NCBI GenBank assembly: GCA_947461645.1
Contig: CANHMN010000048.1
Coordinates: 1-9,816 of the forward strand
Direction of reading: 5' to 3'
Length of the DNA stretch: 9,816 nucleotides
Source: Chitinophagaceae bacterium
GTDB taxonomy: Bacteria; Bacteroidota; Bacteroidia; Chitinophagales; Chitinophagaceae
A program made the translations under genes and the position numbers. The notes beneath the pieces are model-generated. The model was not told where the DNA came from and did not search any database. It saw only the letters and a list, made by a program, of their open reading frames with translations. Numbering within the stretch: the stretch's first letter is position 1; every line of letters begins with the position of its first letter. Positions 1-6,701 of this stretch are shown piece after piece.

Positions 1-2005
1 CTACCATTTCACCTTTCAGCTTTTTGAGGGCAGGGTACAAAATCTTTTTAATCAGCGTTGTTTTACCGCTTCCACTTACGCCACTTACTGCACAAATCAC
101 GTTCAACGGGAAGGTGACATCAATGTTTTTAAGGTTGTTTTCTGATGCACCCTTAACCACGACGCTTTTGGTCCATTTTCTAGTAACGGTTGGCTGGTCT
201 ATGCTAAGATTTCCTGACAGATATTGTCCGGTGAGGCTGTTCTTATTGGCCGTAATTTCATCGTAATCTCCGTTGGCAATTACTTCTCCACCCAGATGAC
301 TGGCCAACGGTCCCATATCGATGATATGATCGGCTTCGCGCATCATCATTTCGTCATGCTCCACCACAACTACGGTATTGCCCAAATCCCTTAGGGACTT
401 CAAAACAGAAATTAACCTTTCCGTATCTCTGCTGTGAAGACCAATAGAAGGCTCATCCAGAATGTACAATGAATCTGTTAGGTTACTGCCCAGGCTTCTT
501 GTGAGTTGAATGCGCTGGCTTTCTCCCCCACTCAATGAATTGGCCAATCGGTTCAGGGTTAGGTATCCTAAGCCTACATCGAGCAGTGTCTTTAGGCGGT
601 TGTTGATTTCAATCAAAATTCTTTTAGCAACCGTTGAATCGTATTCATTTAATTTCAGAGACTTGAACCACTCATACAAATCCTGAACTGGCATTTCACA
701 AAGCTCTCCGATCTGCAATTGATTGACTTTTATATACAATGCTTCCTTGCGAAGCCTGTAACCATTGCATTCAGTACAGGTTGTTCTTCCTCTGTATCTG
801 CTTAACATTACGCGGTACTGAACCTTGTAAAGGTTTTGCTGAACTTCGTTGAAAAAATCATCAATGCCATTAACGAATTGATTGCCTTTCCAAAGTTGAT
901 CGATTTGTTGTGGAGAAAGTGACTTGACAGGCTTATGAATAGGAAAATCAAATTGCTTGGCAGCACGAACAAATGCATCTTTCCACGAACCAAGCTTTTC
1001 TCCTTTCCATGGTGCCACTGCGCCTTCAAAAACACTTAGGTTTTTATCAGGAATGACGAGGTCGGGATCAATACCCAATACCTGAGAAAAACCTTCGCAA
1101 ACGGGGCAGGCACCAAAAGGGTTATTAAAGGAGAACAGATTCGGAACAGGTTCTTCAAACAACATGCCATCAAGCTCAAATTTATTGCTGAAGGACAGCA
1201 AATCGTTGTTGTCAATTTTAAGACTCATGGCTCCATCGCCTTCAAAAAAAGCAGTAGCCAATGAATCTGAAATACGATGCAGATCTTCCTGATTGAAATC
1301 TTTTTTAACCAAACGATCTACAAGAACATACGATTTGTGTTTTGAGGATAGCTTTTTAGAAAGCGCCTTTTCATCTTCGGAATCCAAAAGATCTTGAATT
1401 CGAAGGGTTTCATTATTTACCCAAATCCTTGAAAATCCTTTTTGCAATAAAATATTAAGCTCTTCTGTGTTGTTTCTGTTGTGATGTGTTTTAAATAAAG
1501 CTAAAACTAAAATCTTACTGCCCTCCTCGGTTGCGTTGATTACTTTTAACACATCTGTCACGTCGTCTTTTTTCACTTCTCTTCCACTTACTGGAGAAAT
1601 GGTTTTACCGATTCGCGCAAACAACAAACGCAAGTAGTCGTATATTTCGGTCATACTTCCAACTGTACTTCTTGGTGTTCTCGTGATGACTTTTTGTTCA
1701 ATTGCAATTGCAGGACATAATCCGTGGATATAATCTACTTCGGGCTTGTTCATTCTTTGCATGAATTGTCTTGCATAGGAGCTTAAGCTTTCTGCGTATC
1801 TTCTTTGTCCTTCTGCAAATAAAGTATCAATAGTTAGCGATGATTTTCCTGAGCCTGAAACACCGGTTACCACAATAAATTTATTTCGTGGTATCGTAAC
1901 CGTTATGTTTTTAAGGTTGTGTACTCTTGCTCCCTTGATCAGAATATTGTTTTCTTTGTTTCTGGAGGACAAAAGCGGCTTTTGAGGTGATGGTTTCTGC
2001 TTCAT
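1..2005 (-). CDS. uvrA: Excinuclease ABC subunit A (UvrA), 3' end cut by window edge
   Basis: UvrA is the cytoplasmic DNA-damage sensor of nucleotide excision repair; it dimerises, scans DNA and loads UvrB. About 668 residues are visible, starting at ATG 2003-2005, and the frame stays open to the left edge. UvrA is usually about 940 aa, so roughly the last 270 residues lie outside. Seen: first Walker A GVSGSGKS (residues 48-55), a CPVC pair (C300/C303) in the insertion-domain region after FSFNNPFGA, a CTEC motif (C410/C413), the ABC signature LSGGESQ (491-497), Walker B ILDEP (515-519), a VVEHD switch histidine motif, and the second Walker A GVSGSGKT (642-649). The E. coli protein has a CPIC pair about 27 residues before CPTC; here that place reads FELDGM, so half of zinc module 1 is missing. 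The order and spacing of the other motifs match UvrA and no frameshift is visible. It is divergent from the sigma-factor gene. Family assignment is secure; which UvrA paralogue this is cannot be told from one locus. Confidence 0.97.
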   Translation of the reverse strand, partial: MKQKPSPQKPLLSSRNKENNILIKGARVHNLKNITVTIPRNKFIVVTGVSGSGKSSLTIDTLFAEGQRRYAESLSSYARQFMQRMNKPEVDYIHGLCPAIAIEQKVITRTPRSTVGSMTEIYDYLRLLFARIGKTISPVSGREVKKDDVTDVLKVINATEEGSKILVLALFKTHHNRNNTEELNILLQKGFSRIWVNNETLRIQDLLDSEDEKALSKKLSSKHKSYVLVDRLVKKDFNQEDLHRISDSLATAFFEGDGAMSLKIDNNDLLSFSNKFELDGMLFEEPVPNLFSFNNPFGACPVCEGFSQVLGIDPDLVIPDKNLSVFEGAVAPWKGEKLGSWKDAFVRAAKQFDFPIHKPVKSLSPQQIDQLWKGNQFVNGIDDFFNEVQQNLYKVQYRVMLSRYRGRTTCTECNGYRLRKEALYIKVNQLQIGELCEMPVQDLYEWFKSLKLNEYDSTVAKRILIEINNRLKTLLDVGLGYLTLNRLANSLSGGESQRIQLTRSLGSNLTDSLYILDEPSIGLHSRDTERLISVLKSLRDLGNTVVVVEHDEMMMREADHIIDMGPLASHLGGEVIANGDYDEITANKNSLTGQYLSGNLSIDQPTVTRKWTKSVVVKGASENNLKNIDVTFPLNVICAVSGVSGSGKTTLIKKILYPALKKLKGEMV

Positions 2006-2011
2006 ATAATT

Positions 2012-2059
2012 AGGCGAAAATAGGCTAAGAATGCGGTTTTTACGCCTATTTTGAGGCCT
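2012..2059 (-). promoter_or_regulatory. Long inverted repeat in the uvrA leader
   Basis: A perfect 9-bp inverted repeat, AAAATAGGC at 2017-2025 and GCCTATTTT at 2044-2052, is extended outwards by AGGC (2012-2015) and GCCT (2056-2059) across a small asymmetric bulge. The loop is 18 nt. Its inner edge is only about 7 nt upstream of the uvrA start codon, so in uvrA mRNA it would form a hairpin next to the ribosome-binding region; as DNA it could be a dimeric repressor site. It is not a plausible terminator, because no gene ends here. The structure is seen directly; the regulatory role is inferred. Confidence 0.5.
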
Positions 2060-2064
2060 TGTGG

Positions 2065-2072
2065 AAAATATA
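2065..2072 (-). promoter_or_regulatory. Possible uvrA -7 box
   Basis: On the minus strand this reads TATATTTT, matching 5 of the 6 fixed bases of the Bacteroidota -7 element TAnnTTTG. Transcription from it would begin near 2058 and put the 2012-2059 inverted repeat into the 5' leader. No convincing -33 TTG is seen at the expected distance, so this is weak. Confidence 0.25.
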
Positions 2073-2097
2073 CTGCGTAGATTTACTTACCCCATTT

Positions 2098-2111
2098 GAG
2101 CACTAGTACTC
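2098..2111. promoter_or_regulatory. Imperfect 14-bp palindrome in the uvrA/sigma intergenic region
   Basis: GAGCACTAGTACTC is palindromic except for one mismatched pair (C2101/A2108), with a perfect ACTAGT core. It lies between the candidate promoters of two divergent genes, a common place for an operator. No known regulator motif is recognised; function is inference. Confidence 0.3.
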
Positions 2112-2122
2112 GATTTTTGTGT

Positions 2123-2132
2123 TTTCGCGAAA
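2123..2132. promoter_or_regulatory. Perfect 10-bp palindrome TTTCGCGAAA upstream of the sigma promoter
   Basis: The palindrome has a CGCG core in otherwise AT-rich DNA and ends 16 bp before the candidate -33 TTTG at 2149-2152. That position would suit an activator or repressor of the sigma gene. Palindromes of this length do occur by chance, so confidence is modest. Confidence 0.3.
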
Positions 2133-2148
2133 TTTTGTTAAAAAATAT

Positions 2149-2178
2149 TTTGGAGCGAAAGTTTTAACTCTACCTTTA
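2149..2178 (+). promoter_or_regulatory. Candidate Bacteroidota-type promoter of the sigma-factor gene
   Basis: TTTG at 2149-2152 is followed, after 18 nt, by TACCTTTA at 2171-2178. This fits the phylum's TTTG / TAnnTTTG housekeeping promoter pattern with one mismatch (final G to A). Transcription would begin near 2184, giving a leader of about 100 nt before the ATG at 2287. The leader is A-rich without a Shine-Dalgarno sequence, as is usual in this phylum. Confidence 0.5.
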
Positions 2179-2286
2179 GGTCACAATAGCAAATCGAAGT
2201 AGAAAAAACACAAGATTAAAAAGCCTTCTGAATTTACCGCTTCGAATCGTTATCCAACAAAAATCCAAACCATAAAAACTAAACAC

Positions 2287-2868
2287 ATGAAAAACCTTAC
2301 CCACCTAACCGACCAGGAACTTGTTCAAGCTTACATGAACGGACAAACTGAAAGCCTATCTGTTCTAGTTGAGCGTCACAAAAACAAAATCTTCACTTCT
2401 ATTTACCTTTTGGTAAAAGACAAATACCTTGCTGAAGATATATTTCAAGAGGTGTTTATCAAAATCATCGATAGCTTAAACAACAAGCGTTATACAGATG
2501 AAGGAAAGTTTTTGCCATGGGCAATGCGTATCGCTCACAATATGTGTGTTGATCATTTTAGAAAAGTAAAACGCAGCCCAAGCATCAAAACAAGTGATGA
2601 TCATGACATTTTTGAAGTATTGAATTTCCACGAAGCAAGTGCAGAAACTAAAATCATGGAAAATCAAACACACGAGAAGGTTAGAAAAATGATTGACATG
2701 CTTCCTGAAGACCAAAGAGAAGTAATCATCCTTCGTAACTATGCTGATTTGAGCTTCAAAGAAATCGCAGCATTAACCAACTCAAGCATCAACACTTGCT
2801 TAGGAAGAATGCGTTATGCTTTGATCAACTTGAGAAAAATGATGACTGAAAAGCAAATCGCTTTGTAA
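2287..2868 (+). CDS. Sigma-70 family (ECF-like) RNA polymerase sigma factor
   Basis: A 193-aa cytoplasmic protein that would direct RNA polymerase to a subset of promoters. Sigma region 2 spans about residues 24-93, with the DIFQEVFIKI helix typical of region 2.2 and the FLPWAMRIAHNMCVDHFRK stretch of regions 2.3-2.4. A linker (about 94-130) leads to sigma region 4 (about 134-186), including the LPEDQREVIILR helix and a helix-turn-helix around residues 155-175. There is no extra C-terminal domain and no transmembrane segment. From memory it closely resembles a small sigma factor that is widely conserved in Bacteroidota. ECF sigma genes often sit next to an anti-sigma gene, but here the next gene is convergent and unrelated and the upstream one is divergent uvrA, so none is in reach. 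Start chosen at ATG 2287; no SD is visible, only A-rich leader. The target regulon cannot be read from the sequence. Confidence 0.95.
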   Translation: MKNLTHLTDQELVQAYMNGQTESLSVLVERHKNKIFTSIYLLVKDKYLAEDIFQEVFIKIIDSLNNKRYTDEGKFLPWAMRIAHNMCVDHFRKVKRSPSIKTSDDHDIFEVLNFHEASAETKIMENQTHEKVRKMIDMLPEDQREVIILRNYADLSFKEIAALTNSSINTCLGRMRYALINLRKMMTEKQIAL

Positions 2869-2908
2869 AATTGAACGTTCTGCATTTTTGATAACTGAAC
2901 CCCCAGTG

Positions 2909-2948
2909 ATAATAAAAATCCTCTTCTTCCGAAGAGGATTTTTATTAT
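2909..2948. terminator. Bidirectional intrinsic terminator
   Basis: A perfect 18-bp stem (2909-2926 pairing with 2931-2948) closes on a TTCC loop. The GC-rich part CCTCTTC/GAAGAGG is flanked by A- and T-rich arms, so a U-rich 3' arm is made on both strands. It lies 40 bp after the sigma stop and 17 bp after the convergent dsbD stop, and so can end both transcripts. Confidence 0.9.
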
Positions 2949-2965
2949 AAGACAATTTCAAGTGT

Positions 2966-4930
2966 TTATTTTCGGGCTGTATTTGACGAAAGGCCGCATT
3001 GCAACCATTTGATGTATTCTTTTTTATCAGGCGTATATCCTACCGGATAATTGAGCAATTCTTCATTGGTATTTACAATACTGTAAAGTGGCTGGGCATT
3101 GCTCGAAAAATTTTCTGTTTGAAAAGTAGCCCACAAATCGCCAAAGGTTGAAATCTCTTTGCTTAATCCATCTTTAGTTGTGTAGGTAAACTGACGTGAA
3201 ACAGGTAAAGGTTTTTTATCATCAACATACAAGGACACAACGATAAAACTGTCTGCCATGAGTTGGTATACTTCCGGATCGCTCCAAACATTTTCTTCCA
3301 TTCTTCTGCAATTGACACAGGCATATCCGGTGAAGTCAATCAACAAAGGCTTGTTTTGTTCTTTTGCCATTTTTAAACCCTCTTCATAATCTCTTGAACA
3401 ATTCAATCCTAACACACAATCAGACTCTTTTTGGTAAACACTATAATACAAGGGTGGAGGGAACCCGGATATCAGGCTCAAATTGGCCCATTTGGTGTTG
3501 GTAACTCCTGGTATCAAATACAAAGAAAAAAGGCCTACAATAACAGCAAGTATTTTTCTAACCGGATTTATTTTCTCATTTGGTGAATCATGACTGAATT
3601 TGATTTTTCCAAAAAGATACAAGGTCAGTGCTATGCCAATAACAATCCATATACCAATAAATATTTCTCTTTTTAAAATACCCCAATGTTTTACCAAATC
3701 AGCATTGGATAGAAACTTAAAAGCTAAAGCGAGTTCTAAAAATCCCAATATTACTTTCACGGTATTAAGCCAACCACCCGATTTAGGCAATGATTGTAAC
3801 CAATGTGGAAATAGTGCGAATAAGGCAAATGGAAGAGCTAAGGCCAATCCAAAGCCAGCCATTCCGGAAGTAAGTTGTATGGCACCGCCATTGGTAGATA
3901 AAGAACCCGCCAACAAAGAACCCAATATTGGGCCAGTACAGGAGAACGATACGATGGCAAGGGTTAATGCCATGAAGAATATACCTAGGATATTGCCCGA
4001 GCTTGCTTTACTGTCTGCTCCTGTAGACAATCCGGAAGGAAGAGTTATTTCATAAAAACCAAAAAAAGAAAAGGCAAAAAACACGAAAACAACAAAGAAA
4101 ATGACATTGAGGTAAACGTTGGTAGAAATATTGTTTAGCAGCTCCGGATTAACACTATCGAGAAAATGAAAAGGCAAACTCAACAAAATATAAATCAGTA
4201 AAATAAAGAAGCCATATAGGAAAGCATTGGATACACCCTGCTTTTTATTCGAAGCTTTTTTGGTAAAGAACGAAACTGTTAAAGGAATCATCGGAAAAAC
4301 GCAAGGTGTTAGTAGTGCTACCAACCCACCTAAAAAGCCAAGCAGAAAAATATGCAGCAGGCTTTTACTCGTACTCGTTTCCTCGGTTTTGGAAATTCCA
4401 CAACTGTTTTTAGGATTATTTATATCAATGGAAGAGATTAACACCCTTTGAACCGCATTTGAAGTTTTGGATGAGTCGAGAATAATTTTGATGACCTGCT
4501 CTTCTGTGGTAAACTGATCGGCTTTCCCCAGCTCATAGTTGATGGGGATTTTAATAGCCTCAGGCACGGCACCACTGTATGAAACTAAAATTGAAAGCTC
4601 GATTTTTTGTTGATAGGTTTCTTTTTTTCTTCCTTCAAATACAGGGTCTGAATAGGATATCGACTGAGTTGTTATTTCATGACTTTTGATTTGAATGGAA
4701 GAGTCTAGTGTTGAAAAGGTAATTCCACTCAAACCATCAACAGAATCAGAGGCATAAACATGCCAGTTGTCTTTTATTTCTCCATTAAATTTGATGAGGA
4801 TGGAATTGTTAGCTTGGTTAATTGTATGTGAAGACCATTTAACCAAAGAACTGTCTTGCGCATGTGATTCCTGAAATGCAACAAAAAATAACAGCAGAAG
4901 GAATAAAAAGGATTGAATTAAGCTTCTCAT
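2966..4930 (-). CDS. dsbD: Thiol:disulfide interchange protein DsbD, with a cysteine-less N-terminal domain
   Basis: An inner-membrane protein of 654 aa that moves reducing power from cytoplasmic thioredoxin to periplasmic thiol proteins. Order of parts: signal peptide (about 1-25, ending SHAQ), periplasmic DsbD-alpha-like domain (about 26-155), membrane domain of about eight helices (about 190-475) with one cysteine in TPCVFP (C210) and one in FSCTGP (C331), and a C-terminal thioredoxin-like domain with the redox site CVNC (C538/C541) after DFTGYA. Another pair (C505/C511, in DCVLGLNC) precedes this domain, which I recall as normal for Bacteroidota DsbD. The oddity is that the N-terminal domain has no cysteine: where the family has C-x4/5-C followed by PP, this protein runs on through IPINYELG. 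The missing pair occurs in the separate gene immediately upstream (5055-5513). Likely targets are cytochrome c maturation or periplasmic isomerases; none is encoded here. Start ATG 4930 places the signal peptide correctly. The 3' end meets the terminator at 2909-2948. Confidence 0.93.
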   Translation of the reverse strand: MRSLIQSFLFLLLLFFVAFQESHAQDSSLVKWSSHTINQANNSILIKFNGEIKDNWHVYASDSVDGLSGITFSTLDSSIQIKSHEITTQSISYSDPVFEGRKKETYQQKIELSILVSYSGAVPEAIKIPINYELGKADQFTTEEQVIKIILDSSKTSNAVQRVLISSIDINNPKNSCGISKTEETSTSKSLLHIFLLGFLGGLVALLTPCVFPMIPLTVSFFTKKASNKKQGVSNAFLYGFFILLIYILLSLPFHFLDSVNPELLNNISTNVYLNVIFFVVFVFFAFSFFGFYEITLPSGLSTGADSKASSGNILGIFFMALTLAIVSFSCTGPILGSLLAGSLSTNGGAIQLTSGMAGFGLALALPFALFALFPHWLQSLPKSGGWLNTVKVILGFLELALAFKFLSNADLVKHWGILKREIFIGIWIVIGIALTLYLFGKIKFSHDSPNEKINPVRKILAVIVGLFSLYLIPGVTNTKWANLSLISGFPPPLYYSVYQKESDCVLGLNCSRDYEEGLKMAKEQNKPLLIDFTGYACVNCRRMEENVWSDPEVYQLMADSFIVVSLYVDDKKPLPVSRQFTYTTKDGLSKEISTFGDLWATFQTENFSSNAQPLYSIVNTNEELLNYPVGYTPDKKEYIKWLQCGLSSNTARK

Positions 4931-5016
4931 CGTTTAAAATTTAGTTCAGGTGACATTATTCTTTTTGATTCTAGATTTAAAATGACCAATAAAGAGAATA
5001 TTGTCTTCCTAAAATA

Positions 5017-5042
5017 TCAATGTCCCGAAATCGGGACATTGA
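5017..5042 (-). terminator. Hairpin between the DsbD-alpha gene and dsbD
   Basis: A perfect inverted repeat, TCAATGTCCCGA (5017-5028) and TCGGGACATTGA (5031-5042), with a 2-nt centre, begins 12 nt after the stop of the DsbD-alpha gene. On the minus strand it is followed by the moderately T-rich ATATTTTAGG, which is weak for a U-tract. It may be a terminator, or a partial terminator or mRNA-stabilising hairpin that sets different levels of the two DsbD proteins. Confidence 0.6.
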
Positions 5043-5054
5043 CGAAGGTAAAAT

Positions 5055-5513
5055 TTATTTCCCTGTGATGGGAACGGAAAAAGGAATTTCTTTGGGAGGC
5101 AGGCATTTTCTGTCGTTGCAAACCATAAAATTGAGTGTGCCTTTTACAGTAGTGGCTGCAGAAGTTTTAATGGTCACTTTTTGTACAAAATCAACCTTTT
5201 TGGTATAAAAACGAAGTGTTGAGTTGAAATTAGGATCGAATGCTGTTTCAAGCTTTCCTACTTCAACCACTTTGCCTTCAAATTTCAACAAAGGGTTTTT
5301 GGCAAATTCAAAACTGGTTGGTTCAGGACCCTCTCCTGCCTGTTGCGCATACAAGTGCCATTTGTCTTGAATGACTGCAGTTAAATGAATCTCATATTTT
5401 TTAGGTCCTATTTTTTTAGAAGTGAAGCTCCAGGAAACAGGATTCTCCAATTGAGCAAAGCCCATCAAAAATAAAGTGGATAATAGTACTGTTAAAGAAA
5501 TATACTTGGACAT
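5055..5513 (-). CDS. Secreted stand-alone DsbD N-terminal (alpha) domain protein
   Basis: A 152-aa exported protein corresponding to the periplasmic alpha domain of DsbD, which hands electrons to substrate thiol proteins. The signal peptide is MSKYISLTVLLSTLFLMGFA (1-20). The beta-rich domain follows with WHLYAQ (52-57), a motif the large DsbD shares as WHVYAS, and the redox motif VCNDRKCLPP with C132 and C137. The start is set at ATG 5511-5513. A longer frame begins at TTG 5543, but this adds ten residues before an already complete signal peptide and runs through a perfect -7 box (5525-5532). The gene is 124 bp upstream of dsbD in the same direction, and dsbD's own alpha domain lacks these cysteines, so this protein is probably its redox partner. 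That is inference. It could instead serve another membrane transporter of the DsbD/CcdA family. Confidence 0.85.
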   Translation of the reverse strand: MSKYISLTVLLSTLFLMGFAQLENPVSWSFTSKKIGPKKYEIHLTAVIQDKWHLYAQQAGEGPEPTSFEFAKNPLLKFEGKVVEVGKLETAFDPNFNSTLRFYTKKVDFVQKVTIKTSAATTVKGTLNFMVCNDRKCLPPKEIPFSVPITGK

Positions 5514-5524
5514 GATTTTTTTTT

Positions 5525-5532
5525 CAAAAGTA
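5525..5532 (-). promoter_or_regulatory. Candidate -7 box of the DsbD-alpha gene
   Basis: The minus strand reads TACTTTTG, an exact match to TAnnTTTG, 11 nt upstream of the ATG at 5513. A -33 TTG at 17-23 nt distance is not evident. If used, the transcript would have a leader of only a few bases and the TTG start at 5543 would be excluded. Confidence 0.4.
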
Positions 5533-5664
5533 GAGAATGTCAAGCAAATTTGGAAGGTAGTTGCCTGAAATATTGCGGTTTAACTTTATTTTATTTCGTT
5601 TTATTTAAAATCATGGAGCGATTAGTTAAACGTATCAAAAGCAGGAACAACAACATCTCTCGAA

Positions 5665-6648
5665 TTAATATAGGTTTTCTACTCCTATTACAATGGAAAG
5701 TGCTATTACCAGCCAGTGTAAGACAACCGAAATCCATGATTTTGGTTGATAGCAAAAAAAAGCGGAAATAAAAGCTGCTAAAGGTGGCAGCAGAAAAATG
5801 AAGTCGCAAAATTGGAAATCACTGTTCAAAAATGGAATCAATACTCCAACAATCATCCAAAGAGTAAGAAGCGACCATGTTTTGCGTGATTGAACCAATA
5901 GTCGCCGCATGTTGAATTGAACATAATACATGCCAACAGTCACCAATACAATTAGAAACAAATACAAAACTGACTCAGCTAAGGACAGGGCAATTGATGG
6001 CTTATGCAGCCTAAACAGAATTTCGAAGTTTTCGATTTTATTTCCAGCTATAAATGATACTGTATAAAAAAAATAATAGGGCGTAAGAAAACCAACAACC
6101 ATCAACAGCCACTCATTTAATTTAAATGGTCTGCTGAAGATCATCGACAACATCAAAACAGACAGAAACCAAATGGAAGGAGCAAAAAATGTAGAAGCTA
6201 AACCAAATACCAGCGCAATGTTAAAAATGTCTGTTTTAGGATTTGTGGCATTTTGTAAAGATGCTGTTTTATTGAGCATAGAAAGCAGCAATACACATGA
6301 AAACAAAGATGAAGAAAACGCAAACCTACTCACCAATACTGAGAGCAAGAGCAGAAATGACATGCCTGTTAAATAATGTAACCGAGTAAAAAGGCGCTGT
6401 AAAATAGACAGTCTGTTGATCAACAATGCCAGCGTAAAAACCATGACCATAAAAAATAAAGCCAAAGCAAAATTTGAATGACCGTTTTTTAGGGAAAGGA
6501 ATTGCATAATTAGTCGCCAACCAAATCCATCTCCTTTTTCTGCAATCAATACAAAAGGTTTTGCCAAGGCCGACCAACACAGAACTAGTCCATAAACAAA
6601 AAGCAAAAAGCTATTGTAGGGTCTGTTGGTTTTAAATTGGTTTAACAC
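5665..6648 (-). CDS. Multi-pass membrane protein, DUF6427-like
   Basis: A 327-aa very hydrophobic inner-membrane protein with about eight to ten predicted helices (for example around residues 12-35, 58-78, 93-125, 143-172, 179-200, 225-245, 258-275 and 280-300, and a last one at 305-323). I recognise it tentatively as the Bacteroidota family DUF6427, from the opening NQFKTNRPYNSFLL, the central motif RPFKLNEWLLMVVGFLTPYY (173-192) and the closing helices. No enzymatic motif is visible and the function is unknown. The start is GTG at 6646-6648: no in-frame ATG lies between it and the preceding gene, and the first internal Met (residue 48) would remove the first helix. It lies 53 bp after the secreted-protein gene and 151 bp before the DsbD-alpha gene, all in one direction, so co-transcription with the gene before it is possible. 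Confidence 0.8.
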   Translation of the reverse strand: MLNQFKTNRPYNSFLLFVYGLVLCWSALAKPFVLIAEKGDGFGWRLIMQFLSLKNGHSNFALALFFMVMVFTLALLINRLSILQRLFTRLHYLTGMSFLLLLSVLVSRFAFSSSLFSCVLLLSMLNKTASLQNATNPKTDIFNIALVFGLASTFFAPSIWFLSVLMLSMIFSRPFKLNEWLLMVVGFLTPYYFFYTVSFIAGNKIENFEILFRLHKPSIALSLAESVLYLFLIVLVTVGMYYVQFNMRRLLVQSRKTWSLLTLWMIVGVLIPFLNSDFQFCDFIFLLPPLAAFISAFFCYQPKSWISVVLHWLVIALSIVIGVENLY

Positions 6649-6674
6649 GTTCTTTATTTTGATGATGCAAATTG

Positions 6675-6682
6675 CAAAGGTA
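6675..6682 (-). promoter_or_regulatory. Candidate -7 box of the DUF6427-like gene
   Basis: The minus strand reads TACCTTTG, an exact TAnnTTTG match inside the 53-bp gap, 26 nt upstream of the GTG start. No good -33 TTG sits at the right distance. It suggests that the gene can be transcribed separately from the secreted-protein gene before it. Confidence 0.35.
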
Positions 6683-6701
6683 AACTTTGAAAGGCTATTT
6701 A

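Noticed and set aside
808..1035. Minus-strand 75-aa frame inside uvrA
   Set aside because: It is in another frame within a continuous, well-conserved uvrA reading frame.
2192..2246. TCGAAG / CTTCGA inverted pair in the sigma-gene leader as a possible riboswitch stem
   Set aside because: Only 6 bp with a loop of over 40 nt and no supporting inner stems.
3600..4055. Plus-strand open frame of 151 aa opposite dsbD
   Set aside because: It is antisense to the conserved membrane domain of DsbD; the Pro/Asn/Lys-rich composition is what the reverse of a hydrophobic coding region gives.
5514..5664. A/T-rich 151-bp gap considered for a small RNA or small gene
   Set aside because: Apart from the candidate -7 box there is only AT-rich sequence with imperfect TTTATT-type repeats; no stable hairpin or credible frame.
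5550..5771. Plus-strand open frame of 73 aa in the gap between the DsbD-alpha and DUF6427-like genes
   Set aside because: It starts at TTG, runs antisense into the 3' end of the DUF6427-like gene, is Lys/Arg-rich low-complexity and has no recognisable motif or promoter.
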